Source of the DNA: Bifidobacterium stellenboschense
GTDB taxonomy: Bacteria; Actinomycetota; Actinomycetes; Actinomycetales; Bifidobacteriaceae
Assembly: GCF_000741785.1 (NCBI RefSeq)
Contig: NZ_JGZP01000014.1
Span: 1-64,000 of the forward strand
Length of the DNA: 64,000 bases
Reading direction: 5' to 3'
A program made the position numbers and the translations under genes. Below the pieces are notes generated by a model. That model made no database searches. It was not told the origin of the DNA and saw only the letters and a program-made list of their open reading frames with translations. Shown here in pieces: positions 27,419 through 36,667 of this stretch (positions are counted from its first letter, which is position 1; each line of letters opens with the position of its first letter).

Positions 27419-28427
27419 GAAAACGTCTAAGAGCACGTCCGGAGCGCCCGTGTCCGTGCCGGCGAAGGGCATCCAACCCGGCAAGCCGTTCCACGACCTC
27501 GCCAAATGGGCCACCAAGGCCCCGGAGGGCGAGCACCTCATCTCCACCGCGTTCGGCGACAAGGTGAAGGAGGATCTCAAGTTCGTGCACAACGAGCCCG
27601 GCGTGCACAAGCCCGATCCGATCCTCGTGGCCGACAACGTGACGCGCCGGTTCGGCGGCATGACCGCCGTCAACGTCAAGCACTTCGAGATCGAACGGCA
27701 CGGCATCACCGCGCTCATCGGCCCGAACGGCGCCGGCAAGACCACGTTCTTCAACCTGATGACCGGCTTCGACGCCCCGAACACGGGCGCATGGCGGTTC
27801 GACGGCAAGGACCTCGCGCACGTGCACCCCGAGCAGGTGGCGCGCATGGGCATGGTCCGCACGTTCCAGCTGACCAAGGTGATGAGCCGCCTCACCGTGC
27901 TCGACAACATGCTGCTCGGCGCGCCCGTCCAGCCCGGCGAAGGCCTGTTCCGCGCACTCGTGCCCGGCCTGTGGAAGAAACAGGAGAAGGCGAACGTCGA
28001 GAAGGCGGAGGCGCTGCTCGAACGTTTCCTGCTCATCAAGAAGAAGGACGATTTCGCCGGTTCGCTCTCCGGCGGCCAGAGGAAGCTCCTCGAAATGGCG
28101 CGCGCGCTGATGAGCGACCCGCAGCTCGTCATGCTCGACGAGCCGATGGCCGGCGTCAACCCGGCGTTGAAGCAGTCGCTGCTCGACCACATCCTGTCGC
28201 TGCGCGAGGAGGGCACCACCGTGCTGTTCGTCGAACACGACATCAACATGGTCCGCCACATCGCCGACTGGGTGACCGTCATGGCCGAAGGCAAGATCGT
28301 CGCCGAAGGCCAGCCGAAGAGCGTGATGAACGACCCCGCCGTCATCGACGCGTACCTCGGCGCCCACGCCAACATCGACCTCGGCGACGACTCGGTGATG
28401 GACCTCAAGGAAAGCGAGGAACACTGA
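27411..28427 (+). CDS. livG: Branched-chain amino-acid ABC ATPase LivG
   Basis: This 338-residue ATP-binding subunit has Walker A IGPNGAGKTTFFNL (about residue 103), the LivG-type MGMVRTFQLTKVM, signature LSGGQRKLLEMARAL, Walker B VMLDEPMAGVNP and H-loop VEHDINMVR. About 70 N-terminal residues rich in Lys/Pro precede the fold and are unusual; no later start has a clearly better ribosome site, and overlap with livM supports 27411. Confidence 0.95.
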   Translation: MSEKTSKSTSGAPVSVPAKGIQPGKPFHDLAKWATKAPEGEHLISTAFGDKVKEDLKFVHNEPGVHKPDPILVADNVTRRFGGMTAVNVKHFEIERHGITALIGPNGAGKTTFFNLMTGFDAPNTGAWRFDGKDLAHVHPEQVARMGMVRTFQLTKVMSRLTVLDNMLLGAPVQPGEGLFRALVPGLWKKQEKANVEKAEALLERFLLIKKKDDFAGSLSGGQRKLLEMARALMSDPQLVMLDEPMAGVNPALKQSLLDHILSLREEGTTVLFVEHDINMVRHIADWVTVMAEGKIVAEGQPKSVMNDPAVIDAYLGAHANIDLGDDSVMDLKESEEH

Positions 28428-28428
28428 C

Positions 28429-29250
<822 letters not shown>

Positions 29251-29262
29251 CCCCGTATCCGG

Positions 29263-29308
29263 CCCCCTCTGACGAGGGGGCTGTCGGCGAAGCCGACTGG
29301 GGGAGAGA
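29263..29308. repeat. Palindromic repeat between livF and livJ
   Basis: GGCCCCCTCTGACGAGGGGG with a GCTGTCGGCGAAGCCGACTGGGGGAG tail is the same family as 24654-24701. Lying inside the liv operon, it could form an RNA hairpin that lets livJ be expressed at a different level. Confidence 0.7.
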
Positions 29309-29382
29309 CCCCCGATCGATTCCCCACCGGCCATCGCTCCGCATCACACGTTCATATTCGCTTGAATAGAGAGGAAGCAATC

Positions 29383-30654
29383 ATGAACAGCAAGAAGAAG
29401 ATCCTATTCACCGCCACGGCGGCCGTCGCAGCCGCCATCATGGCGCTCGCCGGCTGCGGCTCGTCCAGTTCGTCGTCCGGCGCCTCCGGCTCCGGCTCGT
29501 CCGGCAAGAAGGACGCGTTCGTGCTCGGCGGCCTGTGGCCCGACACCGGCTCGCTCGCCTACCTGGGGCCGGTGGAGCACGGTGCCGAGAAGCTCGCCGT
29601 CAGCGACATCAACGCGGCCGGCGGCGTCCTCGGCAAGGACGTGACCACCACCGACGCCGACACCTCCGACGCGGACCACGCCGATCAGAACACGTCCGCC
29701 GTGCAGTCCGTACTGTCGAAGAACCCGTCGTTCGTGATCGGCCCGGCCTCCAGCGCCGTCGTCAAGAACGTGTACAAGACCATCACCGAACAGAAGATCC
29801 CGATGCTCTCCATGGGTGCCACCAGCTCCGACTTCTCCGGCCTGAGCCCGTACTTCTTCCGCACTGTCCCTCCGGACACCGTGCAGGGCACCGTGCTCGG
29901 CCAGGTCATCGCGCAGGACGGCGTGAAGAACCTCGCCGTCGCGGTGTTCAACGACGAGTACGGCACCGGTCTGCGCGACACGGTCGTCAAGACCGTCAAG
30001 GACGCGGGCGTGAACGTCGTCTACGGCGAGAAGGACGCGTTCGACCCGACCGAGACGAACTTCTCGTCAATCGCCACCGCGATCAAGGCGAGCAACCCGG
30101 ACGCCGTCGCCGTGATCGCGTTCGACCAGACCAAGCCGCTCGTCAAGGCGTTGAAGAGCGCCGGCGTCGACACGCACAAGCTGTACTTCGTGGACGGCAA
30201 CACGTCCGACTATTCGAAGGTGTTCGACGCGGGGCTGCTTGAAGGCTCGAAGGGTACCATTCCGGGCGTCCAGGCCTCCGACGACTTCCAGAAGCAGCTC
30301 GTCGACGCGTACGGCAAGGACATCGACAACTTCACCTACGGCGCCGAAACGTATGACGGCATCATCCTCGCAGCGCTCGCCGCGCAGAAGGGTGGCAGCG
30401 CCGACGGCGAAACCATCCAGAAGAACATGGCTGCCGTCTCCGGCGCGAACGGCGGCACCGAATGCACGTCCTACAAGGAGTGCCTCGCCGCGTTGAAGTC
30501 CGGCAAGGACATCCACTACAAGGGCGTGACCGGCATCGGACCGTTCAACTCCAGCAACGATCCGAGCTCCGCCAACATCGGCGTGTACAAGTTCGACGCC
30601 AAGAACGTGCCGAACTTCGACCACGCGCAGGAAGGCAAGGTTCCGACCAAGTGA
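29383..30654 (+). CDS. livJ: Branched-chain amino-acid binding lipoprotein LivJ
   Basis: This 423-residue extracellular binding protein has a lipoprotein signal AAIMALAGC with the lipidated Cys at about residue 25, then a Ser/Gly linker. The type I periplasmic-binding fold begins DAFVLGGLWPDTGSLAYLGPVEHGAEKLAVSDINAAGGV. The start at 29383 follows GAGAGGAAGC; the TTG at 29362 would add seven residues including that ribosome site, so it is rejected. Separate placement after the repeat suggests its own ribosome-rich leader. It delivers substrate to LivHMGF. Confidence 0.94.
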   Translation: MNSKKKILFTATAAVAAAIMALAGCGSSSSSSGASGSGSSGKKDAFVLGGLWPDTGSLAYLGPVEHGAEKLAVSDINAAGGVLGKDVTTTDADTSDADHADQNTSAVQSVLSKNPSFVIGPASSAVVKNVYKTITEQKIPMLSMGATSSDFSGLSPYFFRTVPPDTVQGTVLGQVIAQDGVKNLAVAVFNDEYGTGLRDTVVKTVKDAGVNVVYGEKDAFDPTETNFSSIATAIKASNPDAVAVIAFDQTKPLVKALKSAGVDTHKLYFVDGNTSDYSKVFDAGLLEGSKGTIPGVQASDDFQKQLVDAYGKDIDNFTYGAETYDGIILAALAAQKGGSADGETIQKNMAAVSGANGGTECTSYKECLAALKSGKDIHYKGVTGIGPFNSSNDPSSANIGVYKFDAKNVPNFDHAQEGKVPTK

Positions 30655-30787
30655 GGCCGGTCGGGCAAGCCTGAACAGACGGGCCGAGCTACGAGGCCGG
30701 TCGATGCGCTCCGTGCGCACCGACCGGCCTCGCGTCTCTCCGGGCTCTCCGGTCTTTTTCCCCCGGTCGATTCCCGCCTGTTCAGCC

Positions 30788-31246
30788 TCAGCCGCGGTTG
30801 TCGAACATCTGCAGCAGCATCTTGCTCGGCTCGAGCGCGTATACCGTGTGCGGCAGGCGCGCGCTCAGGTAGACGATGCCGCCCGCCGTGAGCTCGACCT
30901 CGCGCTCGCCGCCGCCGATGCGCAGCCGTCCTTCGAGCACCTGGATCGTCACGGGCATGGCCGCGGTGTGCTCGCTCAGCGCCTGGTCCTTGTCGAAGGC
31001 GAACAGCACGGCGCGCAGCCCGTCCTCGCGCAGCACCGTGCGCGACACGGTCGCCTCCTCCTGGATGTCGATCAGCGAGGCCAGGTCGGCGACGTAGCCC
31101 AGATGCGGTTCGACGGTGATGGCGTGCCCTTCGGCATCGCGGCGGCATGTTCCGTGCCCGCCTCCGCACTTGCACTGGTGTCGTGCGGGCTGCGGCTGTG
31201 CGGGCTGCTTGGTCTCGCTGGTGGTCTGGGTGGTCTCATCTGCCAT
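30788..31246 (-). CDS. Cupin-domain protein with Cys-rich N-terminus
   Basis: In this 152-residue protein, residues 24-34 contain HQCKCGGGHGTC, a possible metal site, then HAITVEPHLGYV. A single cupin barrel from about residue 62 holds LFAFDKDQALSEHTAAMPVTIQVLEGRLRIGG and LTAGGIVYLSARLPHTVYAL; several of the usual His ligands are present. Function cannot be assigned; such small cupins are often oxygenase-like or sensory. Start 31246 has GGGAG upstream. It converges on livJ. Confidence 0.8.
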   Translation of the reverse strand: MADETTQTTSETKQPAQPQPARHQCKCGGGHGTCRRDAEGHAITVEPHLGYVADLASLIDIQEEATVSRTVLREDGLRAVLFAFDKDQALSEHTAAMPVTIQVLEGRLRIGGGEREVELTAGGIVYLSARLPHTVYALEPSKMLLQMFDNRG

Positions 31247-31385
31247 GATGCGCTCCCGTTCATCGGTCCTGTCGGACGTATGGTTGTTTCGTCACCGTCC
31301 ATTATCGGGGCTTCCGATGGCGGAGGCCGGCTGAGGGCGGGGGAAAATACAAAAAGACCGGATCTTTCGATTCCGGCCTTGTCTG

Positions 31386-31459
31386 TGCCCCCGCAGGGAT
31401 TCGAACCCTGGACACGCTGATTAAGAGTCAGCTGCTCTAACCAACTGAGCTACAGGGGC
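31386..31459 (-). tRNA. tRNA-Lys (CUU)
   Basis: A 74-nt cloverleaf on the minus strand: acceptor GCCCCTG / CGGGGGC, D arm GCTC...GAGC, anticodon stem CTGA/TCAG region with loop CTCTTAA giving CUU, T-loop TTCGAAT and discriminator A. First in transcriptional position last of a three-tRNA cluster. Confidence 0.95.
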
Positions 31460-31479
31460 GTAGTTGGTTCCTTTCGGAG

Positions 31480-31551
<72 letters not shown>

Positions 31552-31552
31552 G

Positions 31553-31634
31553 TGGCGGATAGTGGATTCGAACCACTGAAGCACGAAGCGGCTGATTTAC
31601 AGTCAGCTCCCTTTGACCGCTTGGGAAATCCGCC
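31553..31634 (-). tRNA. tRNA-Tyr (GUA)
   Basis: An 82-nt class II cloverleaf with a long variable arm: acceptor GGCGGAT / ATCCGCC, anticodon stem CTGA / TCAG with loop CTGTAAA giving GUA, and T-loop TTCGAAT. It is the first transcribed of the tRNA trio and lies one base from tRNA-Thr. Confidence 0.95.
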
Positions 31635-31949
31635 GATCCGTTCCCTCCGCGGCCAGACCTTTCGGCCCGACCCCATAAAGGCAACCTGAACATAATGGCA
31701 CGTCATCGTGTATTGCGCAAGTCGGCACGTCGCACGGTCCGTCATGTCGCGCTGGTTCCGTCGTGCCGTCACAGTCGCGTCGTGCCGTCACGGCCACAGC
31801 GCCCGTCATCATCGCATTCACGATGATGACGGCATGAGTTCACCTGCACGTGGTCGAACACACATCCTGCGGAAACGAGCGCGGAGTACACCGGATACCG
31901 ATAACGATGAGGTCCGGCCCCAAGGGGCGGAAGGAACAAAGGAGCGGTC

Positions 31950-32054
31950 ATGCAGAACAGCAACCATTATGATGCGTATCACTACAACACGGCGCACACC
32001 GACGACAACCAGTACGACGCCTACATGTACGACGAGTACGGCATCGAACGCTAA
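31950..32054 (+). CDS. Small Tyr/Asp/Asn-rich peptide (34 residues), unknown
   Basis: The open frame MQNSNHYDAYHYNTAH ... QYDAYMYDEYGIER has AAAGGAGCGG placed about 6 nt before the ATG. Eight of 34 residues are Tyr, and two YDAY motifs sit in a repeated pattern (HYDAYHYN and QYDAYMYDEY). There is no membrane segment or signal. Its stop overlaps, tail to tail, the stop region of the convergent gene at 32051-32518. I recognise no family. The strong ribosome site and regular repeat argue for real translation. Confidence 0.5.
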   Translation: MQNSNHYDAYHYNTAHTDDNQYDAYMYDEYGIER

Positions 32055-32518
32055 TCCTCGCCTATTCCTGCGGCATTGTCCGTGGCCAGATCGTCACGGC
32101 CGGCCCGCACGTCGTCCACCCACATGACGAACGCCTCGGAAGGCGCGATGCCATGCTGTTCGTCGCAGACGATGGGATCATAGGCATAATGGGCACGGTA
32201 GCCGCCGGAGGCCGCATGGTAGCGACCTCGGATCTGGGTCGGACAGTCGTGGTCGTTCGCGAAGCACAGGTCGCGCAGCTTTCCCAAGTCGCCGGTGCCC
32301 AACTCCAACACCTGCAATCTGATTGACTGGTCGTCGACCACATCCCGCAGGTATCGGACCTCCCCGTCCACGCGGAAGAACACGTTGAAGGCCGTCATAC
32401 AACCCTCGATGGATCCGTATATGTACACATCCTCCACGTTGGCGTCGCCGACGGCCTCCAAGGCAAGCGCGACCAGACCTGCCTGGATGTCCATGAAATC
32501 GTCTTCGAATACGGCCAT
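32051..32518 (-). CDS. Hypothetical acidic protein, possibly immunity-like
   Basis: This 155-residue acidic cytoplasmic protein has the ribosome site AAGGAGGGCAGC before 32518. It begins with a helix (IQAGLVALALEAVGD) and then beta strands VEDVYIYGSIEGCMTAFNVFFRVDGEV. This layout loosely recalls YezG/DUF600-type immunity proteins, a weak resemblance only. The C-terminal half contains YHAASGGYRAHYAYDPI and APSEAFVMWVDDVRAG. No toxin gene is visible next to it. Confidence 0.6.
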   Translation of the reverse strand: MAVFEDDFMDIQAGLVALALEAVGDANVEDVYIYGSIEGCMTAFNVFFRVDGEVRYLRDVVDDQSIRLQVLELGTGDLGKLRDLCFANDHDCPTQIRGRYHAASGGYRAHYAYDPIVCDEQHGIAPSEAFVMWVDDVRAGRDDLATDNAAGIGED

Positions 32519-32609
32519 GCTGCCCTCCTTGCGGATACCAGCTACAGGTTACAGCAGCATGCCGAGAGTTTGGTGGGCAAGTAGACGGGCTCGGTGACGG
32601 GCCTTCGCG

Positions 32610-33273
32610 GTGTGTGTGGGGCGTGGAATGCGCGTGAACTCGCTGCGCCGGATCATCGGTACGTACCAGTCCAGCGACCGTAATCTGCTGGAGCTCACTG
32701 ACGAGGAGCTGGAGCAAGCCCTGCAGCTGACGGTGACCGTCGACGGCAAGATCATGCCGACATTGACCGGATTGCTGCTGCTGGGCAAGGAGGAGTCGCT
32801 GAAACGTTTCAGCCCGACCCATAGGGCGTTCCGTGAGGCGCTGGTGAACGCGTTCGGCCATCGTGACCATACTCTGCTCGGGCGTGTGCGCGTGCAATTG
32901 GACGATGCCTGACCGACCATCGCCAATCCCGGTGGATTCGTGGAAGGCATCAACATCCACAACCTGCTTACCGCCGAGCCTCATGGACGTAAACCTTGCC
33001 TGATGGACGCGCTCAAGCGTACGGGGCTGGCCGAAGAACAGGCGTGTGGGCAGGACCATCGAATACGTGCGTCAGGCGGACATCGACCGTGTGAGGTGGC
33101 CGGAACTCATCGTGAAATTGGCTGCGGAGCAGCATGGCATCACGCGTGCGGATGTCATGGAGCTGCTGCATATCGATGCCAATCGGGCGTATTGCCAGTT
33201 GTCCAAACTTATTAAGGCCGGGAGGCTGAAAGTCGTCGGTCGTGGCCGGTGGGCACGCTATACAGGCATGTAG
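32610..33273 (+). pseudogene. Decayed AlbA/ATPase/HTH regulator (RecG-related)
   Basis: Fragments of one gene are visible. The first (32628-32909) contains TLTGLLLLGKEESLKRFSP and HRAFREALVNAFGHRDH, the ATPase N-box region. An in-frame TGA at 32910 follows. The same frame then gives IANPGGFVEGINIHNLLTAEPHGRKPCLMDALKRTGLAEE, and a frameshift near 33045 leads to GRTIEYVRQADIDRVRW and a winged helix tail ending RWARYTGM at 33273. The N-terminal AlbA domain is missing. Intact relatives lie at 36668 and 46521. The front 45 bp also match 41669-41713. Confidence 0.8.
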
Positions 33274-33340
33274 CGGTGCCGGTTGGCGTCAATGCGGTAG
33301 CTCGTCATCGCCGCCAACGCGGCGAGTGTCATATCGGCCA

Positions 33341-34165
33341 TCAGTCGGGCAGGATGGTGCCGATGGAGAACAGCGCCGCGCCGCCGCCGAGGCTGACGCG
33401 GCCGTCGCCGACCGTGGCGTGGATGACGCCGCCGCGCGCCGAGGCCTGATACGCGGTGAGCGCGGTCTTGCCGAGGTGTTTGCTCCAGTATGGCAGGATG
33501 TGGCAATGGCCGGAGCCACAGACCGGGTCCTCGGGGACGTTAAGCTTCGGTGCGAATGCGCGGGACACGCAGTCGAAGCCCGACCCCGCATCGCCGGCCG
33601 CCGTGACGTTGGCCAGCAGGCCGGGCAGGTCCTCAAGCAGCCCCTGGTCGGGATCGAGTCCGCGCACGGTCCGCTCGTCGGGCATCACGCACAGCAGGTC
33701 GCGGCCGAGCCACGCCTCGATGGGGCGCACGCCCAACGCCCGTTCCATCGCGTCGGTGACCGGCGTGGGCTTCAGGTCGAAGGCGGGGAAGTCCATCGTG
33801 AACACGTCGCCGGCGTGGTCGTCGCCATCATGCCCGTCGCTCCGCCGCCGGGTCACGGTCAGCACGCCGCTCATCGTGCGGAACCGCACCACGTCGGCAT
33901 CCGGTTCCACGAACCGCAGTACCACATACGCGGAGGCGAGCGTCGCATGACCGCACAGGTCGATCTCGCCGCCCGGCGTGAACCAGCGCAGGTGCCATCC
34001 TTCCGGTTCGCGCACGATGAACGCGGTCTCGGAGAACCGGTTCTCCATCGCGATATCCGCCATCAGTTCGTCAGAGGGCCATGATTCCGGCAGACACACC
34101 GCCGCCGGATTGCCCTTGAACACCCTGTCCGTGAACGCATCCACCACATACTGCCGCATAGTCAT
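33341..34165 (-). CDS. PhzF-family isomerase
   Basis: This 274-residue PhzF-fold protein has FTDRVFKGNPAAVCL near residue 10, where the family's key Glu/Asp region follows. FSETAFIV supplies the catalytic Glu, and GGEIDLCGHATLASAYVVL and DPVCGSGHCHILPYW (Gly-rich substrate loops) are characteristic. PhzF-like proteins isomerise or epimerise small carboxylates; outside phenazine clusters the substrate is usually unknown. MTMRQ gives alternative starts at 34165 and 34159. It sits downstream of azlCD on the same strand. Confidence 0.88.
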   Translation of the reverse strand: MTMRQYVVDAFTDRVFKGNPAAVCLPESWPSDELMADIAMENRFSETAFIVREPEGWHLRWFTPGGEIDLCGHATLASAYVVLRFVEPDADVVRFRTMSGVLTVTRRRSDGHDGDDHAGDVFTMDFPAFDLKPTPVTDAMERALGVRPIEAWLGRDLLCVMPDERTVRGLDPDQGLLEDLPGLLANVTAAGDAGSGFDCVSRAFAPKLNVPEDPVCGSGHCHILPYWSKHLGKTALTAYQASARGGVIHATVGDGRVSLGGGAALFSIGTILPD

Positions 34166-34261
34166 ACTTGTCTCCCATTGCTTTCGTCGTCTACCGTCGT
34201 CGTCTGCCGTCGGATGTCCGTCGCCATGAATCCCCCAACGGGGCAGGAAGCCGCAAACCCG

Positions 34262-34600
34262 TCACGCGAACACCAGCTGGACGAGCATCATGTACACGAT
34301 GGTTCCTCCGGCGACGGACACCAGCATGCTGTGGCGCCACCGATGCAGCAGCACGATGATGAGGACCGCGATCGCCTCGGGCGCTCCATGGGATCCGGAG
34401 AGCGGCGACACGTCCTTGAGCGCGTACACCACGAGCAGACCGGTCATCGCATGTGGCAGAACCCTGCCGAGGTAGGTCACGGTTCTGGGCGGTCGGCGTG
34501 AATCGGGGAACAGCGTGAACGGCAGGAAGCGGGTGAACATGGTGCCCAACGAGACCGCCGCGATGGTCACGACGGCTTGCCATGTGGTCATGGTCATCAT
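34262..34600 (-). CDS. azlD: Branched-chain amino-acid exporter small subunit AzlD
   Basis: This 112-residue, four-helix protein has [46 protein letters not shown], the typical AzlD N-terminal half, then a helix [33 protein letters not shown]. It overlaps azlC by 4 bp. AzlCD pairs export branched-chain or other amino acids. Confidence 0.92.
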   Translation of the reverse strand: MMTMTTWQAVVTIAAVSLGTMFTRFLPFTLFPDSRRPPRTVTYLGRVLPHAMTGLLVVYALKDVSPLSGSHGAPEAIAVLIIVLLHRWRHSMLVSVAGGTIVYMMLVQLVFA

Positions 34601-35394
34601 TGTTCCTCTCCGTTCCGGGTGCCGTGCTCGTCGCCCGCGTCTTCCAATCTCGTACGCAATATCAGGAACGTCACCAGCATCAGCGCCATGGCCGGAATCA
34701 TGAACCGGTCCGGGCCGAACAGCGCCAGACAGATCGCGGAGACCGACAGACCGACCAGCGCAGGCGCATGAGGCCGAGCCGAATCCGCGAGATTCGCGAC
34801 CGCCGGGTGTGGGCGCGGGTCGCTGTCGTCGCCCTCCTTCCGGTTTCGGTCGTCATCCCACTGTTCGAGGAGAATCGACAGGAACAGGGCGGCGAGCACG
34901 AACTCGATGCCCTTGGTGTCGAACGGAAGCACGCCGCCGGCCAGCCAACCCAACGCTATTCCACCGAACCAGTAGGAGCGGCAGAGGACGGAGACGAACA
35001 CCATGAACCATCCCCGGTCGACCGATGCCGGAATATGAACGCTGGAATCGATGGCGAATGTCTCGTCAATCATCGTGAAGATCAGATACGGTTTTCTCCA
35101 GCCCAATCCACGAAATGTGTCCAGCATCGACAGACCGTAGAACAGATGACGCGCGTTGACCATGATCGCCAGCAGGAACGCGGCCCACGGGTCGAACGCG
35201 GACAACAGCAGATTCACGGTGACGAACTCCATGGAACCGGCGAAGATGACGTAGCCCATGGCCAGCGGGTACACGATTGGGAATCCCTTGGCATGCATGA
35301 GTAGTCCGTAGGATCCGCCGAAAAACAGGAAGCCGGCGGCGATTGGCAGCGTGGGCGGCAACGCGGCCCGGAACGCCGTACGCAACAACGCCAT
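34597..35394 (-). CDS. azlC: Branched-chain amino-acid exporter large subunit AzlC
   Basis: This 265-residue membrane protein begins [32 protein letters not shown]. Family features include [30 protein letters not shown] and [13 protein letters not shown] hydrophilic cytoplasmic loop near 180-205 ([16 protein letters not shown]) precedes the last helices. Start 35394 follows GGAAAGGA; the 39-residue upstream reading is not supported. The divergent LysR gene at 35565 probably regulates it. Confidence 0.92.
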   Translation of the reverse strand: MALLRTAFRAALPPTLPIAAGFLFFGGSYGLLMHAKGFPIVYPLAMGYVIFAGSMEFVTVNLLLSAFDPWAAFLLAIMVNARHLFYGLSMLDTFRGLGWRKPYLIFTMIDETFAIDSSVHIPASVDRGWFMVFVSVLCRSYWFGGIALGWLAGGVLPFDTKGIEFVLAALFLSILLEQWDDDRNRKEGDDSDPRPHPAVANLADSARPHAPALVGLSVSAICLALFGPDRFMIPAMALMLVTFLILRTRLEDAGDEHGTRNGEEQ

Positions 35395-35476
35395 ATCGGG
35401 GGGATCCTTTCCTTCATTGATGTTCCCGTGCATGTGTCGAACGATCCAGCTGCGCTGGACGTGTCCGATGGCGGCC

Positions 35477-35499
35477 ATCGTATGACGTGCATATACGAT
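35477..35499. promoter_or_regulatory. Candidate LysR binding site between azlC and lysR
   Basis: ATCGTAT-N9-ATACGAT is a perfect inverted repeat containing the T-N11-A LysR signature. It lies between the divergent azlC and lysR genes, 66 bp before the lysR start, where the regulator would be expected to bind for both promoters. Confidence 0.65.
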
Positions 35500-35564
35500 A
35501 AGTACAATCAAATCCGCTAATGGACACGTAAGCGATGCTTATGCAACGTCTATGATGAACGATT

Positions 35565-36443
35565 ATGGACAACCGGTATCTCGCCCTGCGGCACATCGTC
35601 GAATACGGCAGCTTCTCCGCGGCCGCCGACGAGCTGCGATGCAGCCAGTCGGCCGTCAGCCAGATGATCGCATCGCTGGAGAAGGAACTCGACGTCACCC
35701 TGCTCAACCGGCAGCGCGGCGGATGCACGCTCACCGAGGAGGGACGCCAGCTCTACCCGCTCATCGAACGCTACGTGGAGGACGGTCTGCGCATCCGCGA
35801 ACGGACCGACGAGATCCTCGGCCTCGACACCGGCGTGATCCGCATGGGCACCATCGCCAGCATCTCCGCCCACTGGCTGCCCGGGCTCATCAGCGGCTTC
35901 CAACAGCGTCACCCGAACGTGCGGTTCGTCCTGCACCAAGGCGACTACACCACCATCCAGGAGTGGATCCACAACGGCACCATCGACTTCGGATTCATCA
36001 ACCCCGCCGCCGCGCGCGACGTGCAGACCATCACCATCAAACGGGGTGCCATGCTCGCCGTCCTGCCGCAAGGTCATCCGCTCGCAGCACTTGACCGGGT
36101 GCCATTGGCCGCGCTCGCCAAGGAACCCATGATCCTGCTGGAGGAGGGGCATTATTCCGAGCCGTTGGAGGCGTTCGCGTCGATCGGGCTCAAGCCGAAT
36201 GTGCGGTTGCGCATCCACGACGACTACTCGATCATGACCATGGTCGAGGCCGGATTGGGCTTCAGCATCCTCGCCGAACTCATCCTCCACCGCACCAGCA
36301 CCAACTACCGGATCGTCCTTCGACCCACCGACCCGCCCGTGGACCGCACCATCGCCATCGCCTACGCCGACCGCGACAGGCTCCCTCTCGCGGCCAGGCG
36401 ATTCATCGAGCACCTGCGAAGCAACATCGACGCGCTGCCGTGA
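35565..36443 (+). CDS. LysR-family transcriptional regulator
   Basis: In this 292-residue protein the N-terminal helix-turn-helix YLALRHIVEYGSFSAAADELRCSQSAVSQMIASLEKEL occupies residues 5-42. A type 2 periplasmic-binding-like effector domain follows from about residue 90 (GVIRMGTIASISAHWLPGLISGFQQRHPNV). It is divergent from azlCD and is their likely regulator, responding to an amino acid or analogue. Start ATG 35565 is weakly supported (no strong ribosome site), but the fold begins immediately. Confidence 0.93.
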   Translation: MDNRYLALRHIVEYGSFSAAADELRCSQSAVSQMIASLEKELDVTLLNRQRGGCTLTEEGRQLYPLIERYVEDGLRIRERTDEILGLDTGVIRMGTIASISAHWLPGLISGFQQRHPNVRFVLHQGDYTTIQEWIHNGTIDFGFINPAAARDVQTITIKRGAMLAVLPQGHPLAALDRVPLAALAKEPMILLEEGHYSEPLEAFASIGLKPNVRLRIHDDYSIMTMVEAGLGFSILAELILHRTSTNYRIVLRPTDPPVDRTIAIAYADRDRLPLAARRFIEHLRSNIDALP

Positions 36444-36508
36444 AGGGGTTGCCGGGTTGCCTCTGTTGCCCTCTGTTGCCCGGTTGCGGGGGTTGCTGGA
36501 AAACGAAA

Positions 36509-36557
36509 AACCCCAGAACCACGTGGTTCCGGGGTGATGGCGGAGGATACGAGATTC
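36509..36557 (-). repeat. Attachment-site-like scar A: terminator hairpin plus tRNA-Ser-like 3' end
   Basis: Read on the minus strand, GAATCTCGTATCCTCCGCCA resembles the last 20 nt of a serine tRNA. A hairpin CCCCGGAACC / GGTTCTGGGG and TTTTTCG follow at once. Three similar units lie at 38360, 41512 and 46029. The rest of a tRNA is absent, so this looks like an integration scar. Confidence 0.6.
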
Positions 36558-36667
36558 ACAACTTCAGGCCGGCTCCGCCCTACTGCCGCTTGGGGTTTTC
36601 GGGATTCGCGCGCTCGCCGTACCACCTCTGTTACCACGTCCACGGCGTGTCGTGACGGGCCCTCACG

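Noticed and set aside
25082..28408. A 1108-codon minus-strand frame across livHMG
   Set aside because: Long antisense frames are expected opposite GC-rich genes; the plus-strand genes show all ABC transporter motifs.
36537..36655. Intact tRNA-Ser gene
   Set aside because: Only about 20 nt of a tRNA-like 3' end are present; the D, anticodon and variable arms cannot be found.
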